NCBI GenBank assembly: GCA_012519875.1
Contig: JAAYPL010000191.1
Location: forward strand, 1 to 7,124
DNA from: Clostridiaceae bacterium
Lineage (GTDB): Bacteria > Bacillota > Clostridia > Saccharofermentanales > UBA5734
Reading direction: 5' to 3'
DNA: 7,124 bases
Under the pieces are notes generated by a model, which saw only the letters and a program-made list of their open reading frames with translations, made no database searches and was not told where the DNA came from. Shown piece by piece: positions 1-6,780 of the stretch. The translations under genes were made by a program, and so were the position numbers. Numbering within the stretch: position 1 is the first letter of the stretch; every line of letters starts with the position of its first letter.

Positions 1-45
1 ATGCGTATCGCCAGCCTTGACAAAAGAAATAGGAGGAGACCATGA
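1..45 (+). CDS. Possible 3' end of an upstream plus-strand gene (frame ambiguous)
   Basis: The 84-residue gene starting at 42 has a strong ribosome binding site but no room for a promoter, so an upstream co-directional gene probably enters from the left. Two ends are plausible. Frame 1 is open from base 1 and ends at TGA 43-45, giving MRIASLDKRNRRRP and an ATGA overlap with the next start; its Arg-rich end is simply the AGGAGGAGA site read as codons. Frame 3 ends at TGA 18-20 (AYRQP), leaving a 21-base gap that holds the ribosome binding site. Too little is present to identify a product, and neither frame can be proven from this window. Confidence 0.3.
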   Translation: MRIASLDKRNRRRP

Positions 46-296
46 AGATAATACGTGGCATTAATCGTTTTTTTACTTGGTTGTGCATGGTGTTGATCGC
101 AGCGCTGATGTTGCTTATGGTGGCTGAAATGTCTGACGGCCGCGTCTTTACGGCGGAAGAAAACTTTATGGTCATGGAGCGCTATCCTACGCGGGAAGAA
201 CTGGTGGATAAATTCCGGGCGCAGTTCAATGCCTTTGGAAAACTTCCCAAGTCCAACGGCGAAAAGATCATTGAACTGGCTTTCAGATTTGTATAA
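42..296 (+). CDS. Small single-pass membrane protein of unknown function (84 aa)
   Basis: I do not recognise this protein. An AGGAGG site at 31-36, five bases before the ATG, supports the start. The basic N-terminus (MKIIRGINR) is followed by one hydrophobic segment at about residues 11-30, rich in Leu, Met and Ala. The rest, about residues 31-84, is a mixed-charge region (TREELVDKFRAQF, then NGEKIIELAFRFV) that may form one or two short amphipathic helices. By the positive-inside rule the N-terminus would be cytoplasmic and the tail outside, so it is either a signal-anchored protein or a short secreted protein. There is no lipobox. It converges on the sensor kinase gene and is followed by a hairpin terminator, so it is probably the last gene of its operon. 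Nothing links it to phosphate control. The good start signal and protein-like composition make it a likely real gene. Confidence 0.72.
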   Translation: MKIIRGINRFFTWLCMVLIAALMLLMVAEMSDGRVFTAEENFMVMERYPTREELVDKFRAQFNAFGKLPKSNGEKIIELAFRFV

Positions 297-332
297 CAAG
301 GAGTAGGTGAACTGACGGACAGGGAAGCCTAT

Positions 333-377
333 AAAGCCTTGCCAGGTCGGTGAACCGGTCCGGCAAGGCTTTCTTTG
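333..377 (+). terminator. Rho-independent terminator between convergent genes
   Basis: A perfect 11-bp inverted repeat (AAAGCCTTGCC at 333-343 and GGCAAGGCTTT at 362-372) is extended inward by GGUCGG/CCGGUC pairing, including two G-U pairs, with one A-C mismatch, and closes on a TGAA loop at 351-354. On the plus strand the stem runs into TTTCTTT (370-376), a U-rich tail. On the minus strand the inner stem loses pairs to two A-C mismatches, and the stem is followed by TTTATAGG, a poor tail. It therefore mainly ends the plus-strand gene stopping at 296, though it may also slow transcripts leaving the kinase gene, whose stop codon is at 403. Confidence 0.8.
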
Positions 378-402
378 ATCGGGTCAGCCCCTGTTTGATT
401 GA

Positions 403-2067
403 CTACGGCTTTGCAGAAAATGTAACGGCGATTGTGGTTCCTTTTCCGGGAATGCTCCGAAGGGCGATGCTGGCTCCGGAATAGACGGCCGCGTGTTTCA
501 CGATGGAAAGTCCTAATCCGGTGCCGCCGGACTGTTTGGAGTGGCTTTTATCCACCCGATAGAAGCGTTCAAACACGCGACTTTGATGCTCAAAGGGGAT
601 GCCGATGCCTGTATCGGATACTGTCAGTATACCGCCGGTTCGGGTCTTGGCAACCGACACATCCACTTTGCCGCCGTCAACATTATACTTAATCGCGTTT
701 CCGACAAGGTTGTAAACGATCTCGTGAATAAGCCGGGGAACTCCTTGCAGTAAACATTCCTCCACCGATAGATTGATTTGTACATTGCTTTGGTCGGCGG
801 TGTCACGGAGCTGATCCACGGCCTCGGTCGCCAGAGCGCCGAGGTCAACGGTTTCACGGGGTATGTTCTGGCCTTCGTCGAGCTGCGACAGCCGGATAAT
901 ATCCTCGATCAGGGAAAGCAACCGGGAGGCTTCTTGATGGATATGACCGACAAAGCGCGGCATATCCTCGGGTTTTACAAGATTGTTTTTAATCAATTCC
1001 GCACTTGCGATGATGGAGGTCAAAGGCGTTTTGAGTTCGTGAGAAACATTTGCCGAAAACTCCCTGCGGGTGCGTTCCGCATACTCCTGTTCGGAAATGT
1101 CAAAGGCGAGGATGACAAGGCCGATGATCTCGTTGCCGCTTTCGATCCGGCTGATATCGAATTGATAGATTCGGCCGTTGCGCTCAACACGGGTGACAGC
1201 ATGTCCTTGCGACTTGGCCGCATGAATGGCATTGCTGATTTCGTGGCTTCGATCAACCGACAGGAAGTCCAATCCCACGGCGTTTTGGCTTGTGGAGAAA
1301 AGCATGGTTGCCGCAGGATTGATGCTCAAAATCACACCTTTTTCATCCAGCAGCACAAGACTTTCCTTCATGTTTGCGGTGATATGATTAAACTCGTCCG
1401 CTTTTTGCCGGAGTTGGGCCAGCTGATTTTCGCTCTGCTCATGGAGCCGGTGAATACGCATCAGGAACGGGGAGAGCTCCTCGTAAGTGTCATTTTCCAG
1501 AGGACGCTCTAAGTCCACATGATCGAGAGGAGCAACGATATTCCTGGTCATGCGTTTTGCGATCAGCCATGCCAGCACGGCTACAATGATGGCGGCCAGG
1601 ACAAACATGGGAATGATTCCGCCGATCAGCGCAATGATAGTGGCATGGCTGACCGCCACGCGAAGCACTGTTCCGTCATTCAGCTTTACGGCATGATAGA
1701 TGGTCGTTTCCGTCAGTGTGGCGGAGCGCCGGGAGCTGCTGCCCTCACCGTATTTCAGGGCCTTTCGGACTTCCTCGCGGTCAGCGTGGTTTTCCATTTC
1801 GCCTGCAACCGCTTCAGTATCATATATTACGGCTCCGTCGGCATTAATCCATGTTATACGTACACGCAAATTGTCTGCGTCCAGACTTTCCAGATAAACA
1901 AGACCGCTGTCCTCGACGGCTCTTGCGGTCAGCTTCAGCTCACGGTGAAGCTGGTGCTCTTGAATCCTGACAAAGTATTGATAGAGCGCACCTGTTGCCG
2001 CCAGCAGGCTGATAAGGAGTGCCGCAAGAGACGTGACGAGAATAGAACGAAAGATTTTCTTTCTCAT
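403..2067 (-). CDS. phoR: PhoR-type phosphate sensor histidine kinase
   Basis: This is a 554-residue membrane histidine kinase, expected to autophosphorylate and pass the phosphate to the adjacent response regulator. Membrane segments lie at about 9-30 and 144-169, enclosing an extracytoplasmic domain of about 110 residues that looks Cache/PAS-like (WINADGAVIYDTEA, then MENHADREEV). A short linker at 170-215, at best a degenerate HAMP, leads into a PAS domain at about 225-325. The H-box VSHELKTP puts the phospho-accepting histidine at 343. The N-box is NLVGNAIKYN (453-462), the G1 box DTGIGIP (485-491), the F-box FERFYRVD (499-506) and the G2 box GGTGLGLS (514-521), so the ATPase domain is complete. 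The start overlaps the regulator's stop by ATGA, with a GGAG site upstream. In known Pho systems phosphate status is read through PstSCAB and PhoU rather than by direct binding. The PhoR assignment rests mainly on operon context plus architecture. Confidence 0.93.
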   Translation of the reverse strand: MRKKIFRSILVTSLAALLISLLAATGALYQYFVRIQEHQLHRELKLTARAVEDSGLVYLESLDADNLRVRITWINADGAVIYDTEAVAGEMENHADREEVRKALKYGEGSSSRRSATLTETTIYHAVKLNDGTVLRVAVSHATIIALIGGIIPMFVLAAIIVAVLAWLIAKRMTRNIVAPLDHVDLERPLENDTYEELSPFLMRIHRLHEQSENQLAQLRQKADEFNHITANMKESLVLLDEKGVILSINPAATMLFSTSQNAVGLDFLSVDRSHEISNAIHAAKSQGHAVTRVERNGRIYQFDISRIESGNEIIGLVILAFDISEQEYAERTRREFSANVSHELKTPLTSIIASAELIKNNLVKPEDMPRFVGHIHQEASRLLSLIEDIIRLSQLDEGQNIPRETVDLGALATEAVDQLRDTADQSNVQINLSVEECLLQGVPRLIHEIVYNLVGNAIKYNVDGGKVDVSVAKTRTGGILTVSDTGIGIPFEHQSRVFERFYRVDKSHSKQSGGTGLGLSIVKHAAVYSGASIALRSIPGKGTTIAVTFSAKP

Positions 2068-2738
2068 TCCACTTTCTCCATTCGATATCCTACACGATGC
2101 ACCGTTTCAATAAGATGTCCGTATACCCCCAGCTTTTGCCGCAGAGTACGGATGTGCATGTCTACGGTGCGCGTCTCTCCGGCAAAGTCCATTCCCCATA
2201 CATCGGCAAACAATTGCTCACGGGTAAAGGCCATGCCGGGATACGTCATGAACAAACGCAACAGTTCAAATTCCTTATAAGTAAGCTGGATGCGCTCTCC
2301 ATCGACCGTTGCGATGCGTTCATCCAAATTGAGAACGATTCCGCTCATTTTCAGCTCGCTGGCTGTTTTCGCGGGCTGATAACGGCGCAGGACGGCTTTT
2401 ACGCGAGAAACCAGCTCCATTACGCCAAAAGGCTTGACAACATAATCGTCCGCTCCGAGGTCAAGGCTTTGAATCTTGTCGAATTCAGCTCCTTTTGCGG
2501 TGGCTATGATGACAGGCAGATCACCAAAGTCAGAGGATGTCCGGATTTTGCGCAGCAGCTCCACACCGTCGATGCCGGGCAGCATCACATCCAAAATCAC
2601 AAGCTCGGGCCTTTCGTTTTGCAATGCGTTCCAAAATGACGTGCCGTCTGCGAAACCCCTTGCCTCAAAGCCGGTAGACTGGAGAGCATATACTTCTATT
2701 TCCCGTATGGCGGTGTCATCTTCAACGCACCAAATCAT
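2064..2738 (-). CDS. phoB: PhoB/PhoP-family response regulator, OmpR type
   Basis: This 224-residue protein has a receiver domain (about 1-118) and a C-terminal winged-helix DNA-binding domain (about 128-222). Acidic-pocket residues are D7 and D8, the phospho-accepting aspartate is D50 in LVILDVMLPG, the switch threonine is T80 and the conserved lysine is K102 in VVKPF. The DNA-binding half shows the OmpR-family pattern YKEFELL, FTREQLFADVWG, RTVDMHIRTLRQKL and HRVGYRME. It should be phosphorylated by the adjacent kinase and activate phosphate-starvation genes, very likely including this operon through the repeats upstream of pstS. The start overlaps the phoU stop by ATGA, with AAGGAG seven bases upstream. 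The name phoB is by function; in Bacillus the equivalent is called phoP. Its place directly behind phoU makes another regulator family unlikely. Confidence 0.95.
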   Translation of the reverse strand: MIWCVEDDTAIREIEVYALQSTGFEARGFADGTSFWNALQNERPELVILDVMLPGIDGVELLRKIRTSSDFGDLPVIIATAKGAEFDKIQSLDLGADDYVVKPFGVMELVSRVKAVLRRYQPAKTASELKMSGIVLNLDERIATVDGERIQLTYKEFELLRLFMTYPGMAFTREQLFADVWGMDFAGETRTVDMHIRTLRQKLGVYGHLIETVHRVGYRMEKVE

Positions 2739-3388
2739 ATTTTTATCTCCTTATGGATTCCGGTTACGGAATAAACGACCCATTCCGCGATGTTGGTGGC
2801 ATGATCGCCGATCCGCTCGAAATATTTTGCGATCATCAGGAGCGCAAGGGCATATTCACCGTCATCCGGATTGGCGGCGATCATTTTAATCAGATTTTTC
2901 TTGACGCAGACAAAGCATTCGTCCACTACATCGTCATATGCAATGACGGCTTGGGCGAGGGAGATGTCACGCTTCACATAAGCATCCACACTGTCTGTTA
3001 CCATTTTCATGGTTGCCGTTGCCATCTCGTTGATGTGGCTGTGTTCTTCAGCGGTACGTCCGTTGAGGGACATGATGATTTCGGCAATGTCGTCTGCCTG
3101 GTCACCGATGCGCTCCATATCGGTAACCATTTTCAGAGCAGCGGAGATCTGCCGCAAATCCCGGGCAACAGGTTGTTGCTGCAACAGCAGCCTGATGCAA
3201 AGAGTTTCGATATCGCGCTCCTTTTGATCGATGATACGGTCAAGAGGAGTTACCTGGGCGGCCAGTTCTATATCACCTTCTGACAAGGCAGTGGATGCGA
3301 GGGAAATCACTTCCTCACACAGAGCGCCCATTTCAATGATTTCTCTGTTGAGCAGCGCGAGCTGCTCGTCAAATCGGCTTCTCATCAT
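2735..3388 (-). CDS. phoU: PhoU, phosphate transport and signalling regulator
   Basis: This 217-residue cytoplasmic, all-helical protein has the usual PhoU length (about 215-240) and two PhoU repeats. Each carries the family's metal-binding E/DxxxD-type helix: DMERIGDQADDIAE in the first half (about residues 90-103) and YFERIGDHATNIAEWV in the second (about 188-203). In studied bacteria PhoU inhibits the Pho response when phosphate is plentiful, by linking PstB and the PhoR kinase, and it limits uptake. Its position between pstB and the two-component genes fits that bridging role. A GGGGAGG site precedes two adjacent ATG codons (3388-3386 and 3385-3383). The first overlaps the pstB stop by ATGA, while the second has slightly better spacing, so the true start may be one codon later. 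Confidence 0.97.
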   Translation of the reverse strand: MMRSRFDEQLALLNREIIEMGALCEEVISLASTALSEGDIELAAQVTPLDRIIDQKERDIETLCIRLLLQQQPVARDLRQISAALKMVTDMERIGDQADDIAEIIMSLNGRTAEEHSHINEMATATMKMVTDSVDAYVKRDISLAQAVIAYDDVVDECFVCVKKNLIKMIAANPDDGEYALALLMIAKYFERIGDHATNIAEWVVYSVTGIHKEIKI

Positions 3389-4137
3389 CCGAACCTCCCC
3401 GTAATATAACCCTCGGTGCGTTTCTCCTTCGGTTTGGAGAACATCTGTTCCGTATTGCCATATTCAATTAGCTCACCCAACAGGAAAAATGCGGTCTGAT
3501 CCGAAATACGGACGGCCTGTTGCATATTGTGGGTGACTATAACAATAGTGTACTTCTCCTTCAGAGAAGTAACAAGCTCCTCGATTTTAGAAGTCGAGAT
3601 CGGATCAAGAGCACTGGTGGGTTCGTCCATTAAAAGCACCTGCGGCTCCACAGCCAGTGCTCTTGCAATACATAAACGCTGCTGTTGCCCGCCGGACAGG
3701 CCCAAAGCATTCTTTCTCAGCCGGTCCTTGACCTCATCCCAGATAACAGCGTTTCGCAAAGAGCGTTCAACAATTTCATTCAGCTTCACCCTGGAGGTAA
3801 TTCCGTGGGTGCGGGGGCCATAGGCAACGTTGTCATAGACGCTCATGGGGAACGGGTTCGGTTTCTGGAATACCATTCCGATCTGCCGGCGCAGTTCGCT
3901 GACATCCACGCCGGGAGCGTAAATTTCCTTGCCCTGATAACAGACGCTTCCCGTGATCTTTACGCCGGGGATCAGATCGTTCATGCGGTTAAGGGTTTTA
4001 AGAAATGTCGATTTACCGCATCCGGAGGGGCCGATCAAAGCCGTGATTGTTTTTTCCGGGATTTCGACATCGATATTTTTGAGTGCTTGCAAAGTGTCAT
4101 ACCACAGACACAGATCCTTCGCTGTTATTATATTCAT
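3385..4137 (-). CDS. pstB: PstB, phosphate ABC transporter ATP-binding protein
   Basis: This 250-residue ABC ATPase hydrolyses ATP on the cytoplasmic face to drive phosphate import through PstC-PstA. It is complete: Walker A GPSGCGKST (36-44), Q-loop Q91 in VFQKPNPFP, signature LSGGQQQR (147-154), Walker B VLLMDEP (167-173), D-loop SALD (175-178) and H-loop H203 in VTHNM. The stretches LIGPSGCGKSTFLKTLNRMNDL and QKPNPFPMSVYDNVAYGPR are highly characteristic of PstB, and the length matches the family norm of about 250-260. The start overlaps the pstA stop by ATGA with an AGAGGAAG site upstream, and the gene end overlaps the phoU start in the same way, so translational coupling is likely. Confidence 0.98.
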   Translation of the reverse strand: MNIITAKDLCLWYDTLQALKNIDVEIPEKTITALIGPSGCGKSTFLKTLNRMNDLIPGVKITGSVCYQGKEIYAPGVDVSELRRQIGMVFQKPNPFPMSVYDNVAYGPRTHGITSRVKLNEIVERSLRNAVIWDEVKDRLRKNALGLSGGQQQRLCIARALAVEPQVLLMDEPTSALDPISTSKIEELVTSLKEKYTIVIVTHNMQQAVRISDQTAFFLLGELIEYGNTEQMFSKPKEKRTEGYITGRFG

Positions 4138-4997
4138 ACGCTATTCTTCCTCTTGAAGTATTTGCCCACAAGGGCGGCACAAAGATTGACCAAGACGGTC
4201 AGCACCATCAAGATAGCGGCAATCGCAAATGCCACATCGAATTCGCCCTGTTCTTTTGCGTAAACATAAAGCGCGACGGTCAGCGTTGCTCCGGCGCTGG
4301 TCAATCCATCAAACAGGCCGTTCAGCGCATGGGCAAACCCGGCGGTAAAGAGCAGCGCCGCGGACTCGCCCAGAATACGGCCGATAGCCAAAATGCAGCC
4401 GGTTACGATACCGTCTACACAGCCGGGCAGGACAACGGTGCGAATCACACGCCATTTGCCGGCGCCAAGGCCGAACGCGCCTTCACGATAGCTTTGCGGA
4501 ACGGTTTTCAGGCTTTCCTGGGTTGTACGCATGATCGTAGGAAGGTTCATGATAACCAGCGTTAAGCTGCCGGCCAGAAGGGATGTCTGCATGTTCATAA
4601 ACTGGCAGAAGAACAGCATGCCGACCAGGCCGTAAATAATGGAGGGGATGCCGGAAAGGGTTTCGGCCGCGTATTCAATCATGCCCACGATCTTTTGATT
4701 GCCGGCATACTCGGTCAGATAGATCGCGGCGCCGACACCCAAGGGCAGCACGACCACCAACGTGGCAAGGATGATGTAAACCGTATTCAAAATGTTCGGT
4801 AAAATGCCGATGGTTCCGTCGAGATAGCTGGGCTTGGTGGACAGCAGTTCCCATGTGATGTTTGGGATGCCCTTGACCAGAACATAACCCACCAAAAACA
4901 GCACCAGCGCTCCGGCAATCGCAACGGAAATCCACATCAGCATGCGCATCGTGCCGATATAAGCCTTTCGCCTGGCGGGAAGTGGATTGTGCTGCAT
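4134..4997 (-). CDS. pstA: PstA, phosphate ABC transporter permease
   Basis: This 287-residue integral membrane protein pairs with PstC to form the phosphate channel. Hydrophobic segments lie at about 22-42, 66-97, 112-131, 138-155, 196-218 and 255-279, consistent with the six-helix permease fold. The cytoplasmic EAA-type loop that contacts PstB is YREGAFGLGAGKWRVIRTVVLP (about 170-191), preceded by ETLSGIPSIIYG (112-123) and followed by GRILGESAAL, all typical of PstA. The length matches the family (about 280-300). The start lies 2 bases after the pstC stop codon, with an AGGAGG site inside the end of pstC about nine bases upstream. The stop overlaps the pstB start. Confidence 0.97.
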   Translation of the reverse strand: MQHNPLPARRKAYIGTMRMLMWISVAIAGALVLFLVGYVLVKGIPNITWELLSTKPSYLDGTIGILPNILNTVYIILATLVVVLPLGVGAAIYLTEYAGNQKIVGMIEYAAETLSGIPSIIYGLVGMLFFCQFMNMQTSLLAGSLTLVIMNLPTIMRTTQESLKTVPQSYREGAFGLGAGKWRVIRTVVLPGCVDGIVTGCILAIGRILGESAALLFTAGFAHALNGLFDGLTSAGATLTVALYVYAKEQGEFDVAFAIAAILMVLTVLVNLCAALVGKYFKRKNSV

Positions 4998-4999
4998 CT

Positions 5000-5878
5000 T
5001 TACGTTCCCTCCTTTTGGCCCTTAAGAAAGAAGTTCAAAGTCGCGTTGATCAGCATGATAAAAAGAAACAGCACCAAAGCGATCGAAAACAATGCTTGTT
5101 GCTGCAATCCGCTGGAATAGGCCATTTCGCTTGAAACAGCGGTTGTCAGGAAGCGGACGCTCTGAAACAAAGACGGCATATTGGCGGCGTTGCCGGATAC
5201 CATCATAACAGCCATGGCCTCGCCGATGGCCCTGCCCACTCCAAGCACAACCGCGGTTGCGATACCGCTTTTCGCGGCAGGAACGGATACTCTGAAGTAT
5301 GTTTCAACGGGGGTTGCCCCAAGAGCCAGCGAGGCATCTTCGTACTCCTTGGGGACGGCTTCGAGAGCCGTCATGGAAACCTTGATGATGGAGGGCAGGA
5401 TCATGACCGCCAGTACGATGATGGCGGCCAGCAAGCTTGCGCCGTCCGGTACATTGAAGACTTTACGAATCCCCGGAACCAGCACCATCATCCCTACAAA
5501 ACCGTAAACCACGGAGGGAATACCTGCCAGCAGGCTAATGGCGCTCTCCATTACGGCCTTAAATTTCGTCGGCGCCTGCTTGGCAAGATACACCGCGGTA
5601 AAGAAACCGATGGGTACACCGATCACGATAGCTCCTGCCGTACCGTAGATGCTGGTCAGAATGAAGGGAAGAATGCCATATTTCGGCTCGGCAGCGGTGG
5701 ATGCCCACTCTTTGCCGAACAGGAAATCAATCAGACCGATCTCTCGGATCGCCGGAATGCCGGACACAATCAGATATACCGTAATCAGCAGAACACATCC
5801 GACCGTCACCAGGCCTAAAACGAGAAACACGCCGTGAATGATGTTTTCAACCAACTTCTTTTTGCTTTTTATTGCCAT
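5000..5878 (-). CDS. pstC: PstC, phosphate ABC transporter permease
   Basis: This is the partner permease of PstA, 292 residues from the ATG chosen here. Its Lys-rich cytoplasmic start (MAIKSKKK) is followed by hydrophobic segments at about 14-39, 70-99, 107-135, 148-168, 205-227 and 258-285. The EAA-type loop is EYEDASLALGATPVETYFRVSVP (about 179-200), flanked by LLAGIPSVVYGFVG and VGRAIGEAMAV, a recognisable PstC pattern. The start is uncertain: a GTG at 5881-5879 lies immediately before the ATG at 5878-5876, and the only ribosome-binding-like sequence, GAGGTGAT, runs into the ATG rather than preceding it by the usual 5-9 bases. No other Met occurs before the first membrane segment, so the start cannot be far off. 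It follows pstS after an 89-base gap that holds a hairpin, and is tightly linked to pstA. Confidence 0.96.
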   Translation of the reverse strand: MAIKSKKKLVENIIHGVFLVLGLVTVGCVLLITVYLIVSGIPAIREIGLIDFLFGKEWASTAAEPKYGILPFILTSIYGTAGAIVIGVPIGFFTAVYLAKQAPTKFKAVMESAISLLAGIPSVVYGFVGMMVLVPGIRKVFNVPDGASLLAAIIVLAVMILPSIIKVSMTALEAVPKEYEDASLALGATPVETYFRVSVPAAKSGIATAVVLGVGRAIGEAMAVMMVSGNAANMPSLFQSVRFLTTAVSSEMAYSSGLQQQALFSIALVLFLFIMLINATLNFFLKGQKEGT

Positions 5879-5890
5879 CACCTCACCATA
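5876..5890 (-). promoter_or_regulatory. Atypical pstC translation start region
   Basis: Reading the minus strand, TATGGTGAGGTGATGG contains GAGGTGAT, an eight-base match to the extended Shine-Dalgarno sequence, but its last two bases are the first two of the pstC ATG. An out-of-frame ATG at 5889-5887 opens a three-codon frame (ATG GTG AGG TGA) whose stop overlaps the pstC ATG as TGATG. Initiation at pstC may therefore be weak, or may depend on ribosomes handed on from upstream. The role is inferred; the sequence arrangement is directly visible. Confidence 0.4.
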
Positions 5891-5892
5891 CT

Positions 5893-5924
5893 TTTAAGCG
5901 GCAGCATACCTGCCGCCGCTTAAA
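5893..5924 (-). promoter_or_regulatory. Hairpin in the pstS-pstC intergenic region
   Basis: A 9-bp perfect inverted repeat (TTTAAGCGG at 5893-5901 with CCGCTTAAA at 5916-5924) is extended by CAG/CTG after a three-base bulge and closes on a five-base loop. It lies 43 bases past the pstS stop and about 15 bases before the pstC start. On the minus strand it is followed by AGTATGG, not a U-run, so it is not a convincing terminator. More likely it protects the pstS mRNA 3' end from exonucleases or partially attenuates transcription, as intercistronic hairpins do in operons where the binding protein must outnumber the permease. That role is inference. Confidence 0.65.
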
Positions 5925-5967
5925 TCAAGACATAACAATAACAGTGTTCTTTTCCGGCCGGCGTGCC

Positions 5968-6780
5968 TTACTTTGCAGGAACAACACCGGAAGAGGTGAT
6001 GATCTGGTTTGCGGCGGCGGAAGTAATGTAGTCGAAGAACTTCTGGGCGGTTGCGGAAAGCTTGGTGTCCTTCTTTGTGACCAGCACAAAGGGGCGCTGC
6101 ACAGCATAGCTGCCGTCCTTGACCGTGGCCTCACTGGGAGCCACACCACCCACGGAGATCGCCTTAACGCTGTCTTTGACGGAAGCGAGAGAAGCATATC
6201 CAATGGCATTGGGGTTGCTGGCAACAGTTGTGATCACGTCGCCGGTAGAGGTCAGCTCCTGCCTGTACTGGCAGGCGTCTTTGGTATCGGTGATGGATTC
6301 AAAACCGTCACGGGTACCGGATCCGGCTTCACGGCCGATCAGAACGATCGCTTCATCCTTACCGCCGACTTCGTTCCAGTTGGTAATCTTACCGGTATAG
6401 ATTTCGGCAATTTGCTCCAGCGTAAGATCCGCTACGGAGTTTGCCGGGTTGACAATGATGGCGATGCCGTCATAAGCCAGGACCGTCTCGATCAGGCCAT
6501 CGGCCTTTTCGGCTTCTTTCAGACTACGACTGGAAAGGCCGATGTCGCAGCGTCCTTCCAGAACAGCTTTGATGCCGGAACCGGAACCGGTTGGGTTGTA
6601 AGTAAAGGTTACGTTCTTATTATTCTTTTCGAAGGCTTCTCCCAAAGCACCGATAACCTTTTCCATGGAGGTGGATCCGTCGGTGGAAACCGAACCGCCC
6701 TTTTCGGCGCATCCGGCCAGAGCACCAAGCAACAAGGTTGCAATCAGAACAAAGTAAATCAGTTTTTTCATGTTTTTCAT
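5968..6780 (-). CDS. pstS: PstS, phosphate-binding lipoprotein
   Basis: This is the extracytoplasmic substrate-binding subunit, 270 residues, expected to bind phosphate and deliver it to PstC-PstA. A lipoprotein signal peptide (MKNMKKLIYFVLIATLLLG) ends in the lipobox LAGC with Cys24, so the mature protein should be lipid-anchored. Phosphate-site signatures are DGSTSM (34-39), the TGSGSG loop (64-69), LSSRSLK (82-88), YDG with D104 (103-105), and REAGSGTRDGF (150-160). The length is typical of the short Gram-positive PstS form. The frame is open up to 6891, but the ATG at 6780 is chosen because an AAGGAG site lies nine bases upstream and the signal peptide begins there. An ATG nine bases further in (6771) would also leave a working signal peptide but sits too far from that site. 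It is the first gene of the operon, behind the Pho-box-like region. Confidence 0.97.
   Translation of the reverse strand: MKNMKKLIYFVLIATLLLGALAGCAEKGGSVSTDGSTSMEKVIGALGEAFEKNNKNVTFTYNPTGSGSGIKAVLEGRCDIGLSSRSLKEAEKADGLIETVLAYDGIAIIVNPANSVADLTLEQIAEIYTGKITNWNEVGGKDEAIVLIGREAGSGTRDGFESITDTKDACQYRQELTSTGDVITTVASNPNAIGYASLASVKDSVKAISVGGVAPSEATVKDGSYAVQRPFVLVTKKDTKLSATAQKFFDYITSAAANQIITSSGVVPAK

Noticed and set aside
297..352. Open continuation after the TAA of the 84-residue gene (QGVGELTDREAYKALPGR), preceded by AAGGAG at 298-303
   Set aside because: There is no ATG, GTG or TTG in frame at a usable distance, the frame ends within the terminator hairpin, and stop-codon read-through would need independent evidence. 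Probably chance.
170..2067. Possible frameshift or damage in the operon genes
   Set aside because: The regulator and kinase frames are continuous with all key motifs present and clean overlapping junctions; I found no sign of a broken gene.
778..2280. Two long plus-strand open frames (778-1512 and 1519-2280) opposite the kinase and regulator genes
   Set aside because: They lie opposite genes with complete, motif-verified proteins. Their translations show no domain or membrane pattern, and they lack a credible ribosome binding site. They are shadows caused by codon bias on the real strand.
5893..5924. The pstS-pstC hairpin as a full intrinsic terminator
   Set aside because: The minus-strand sequence after the stem is AGTATGG with no U-run, and the downstream pst genes need the same transcript.
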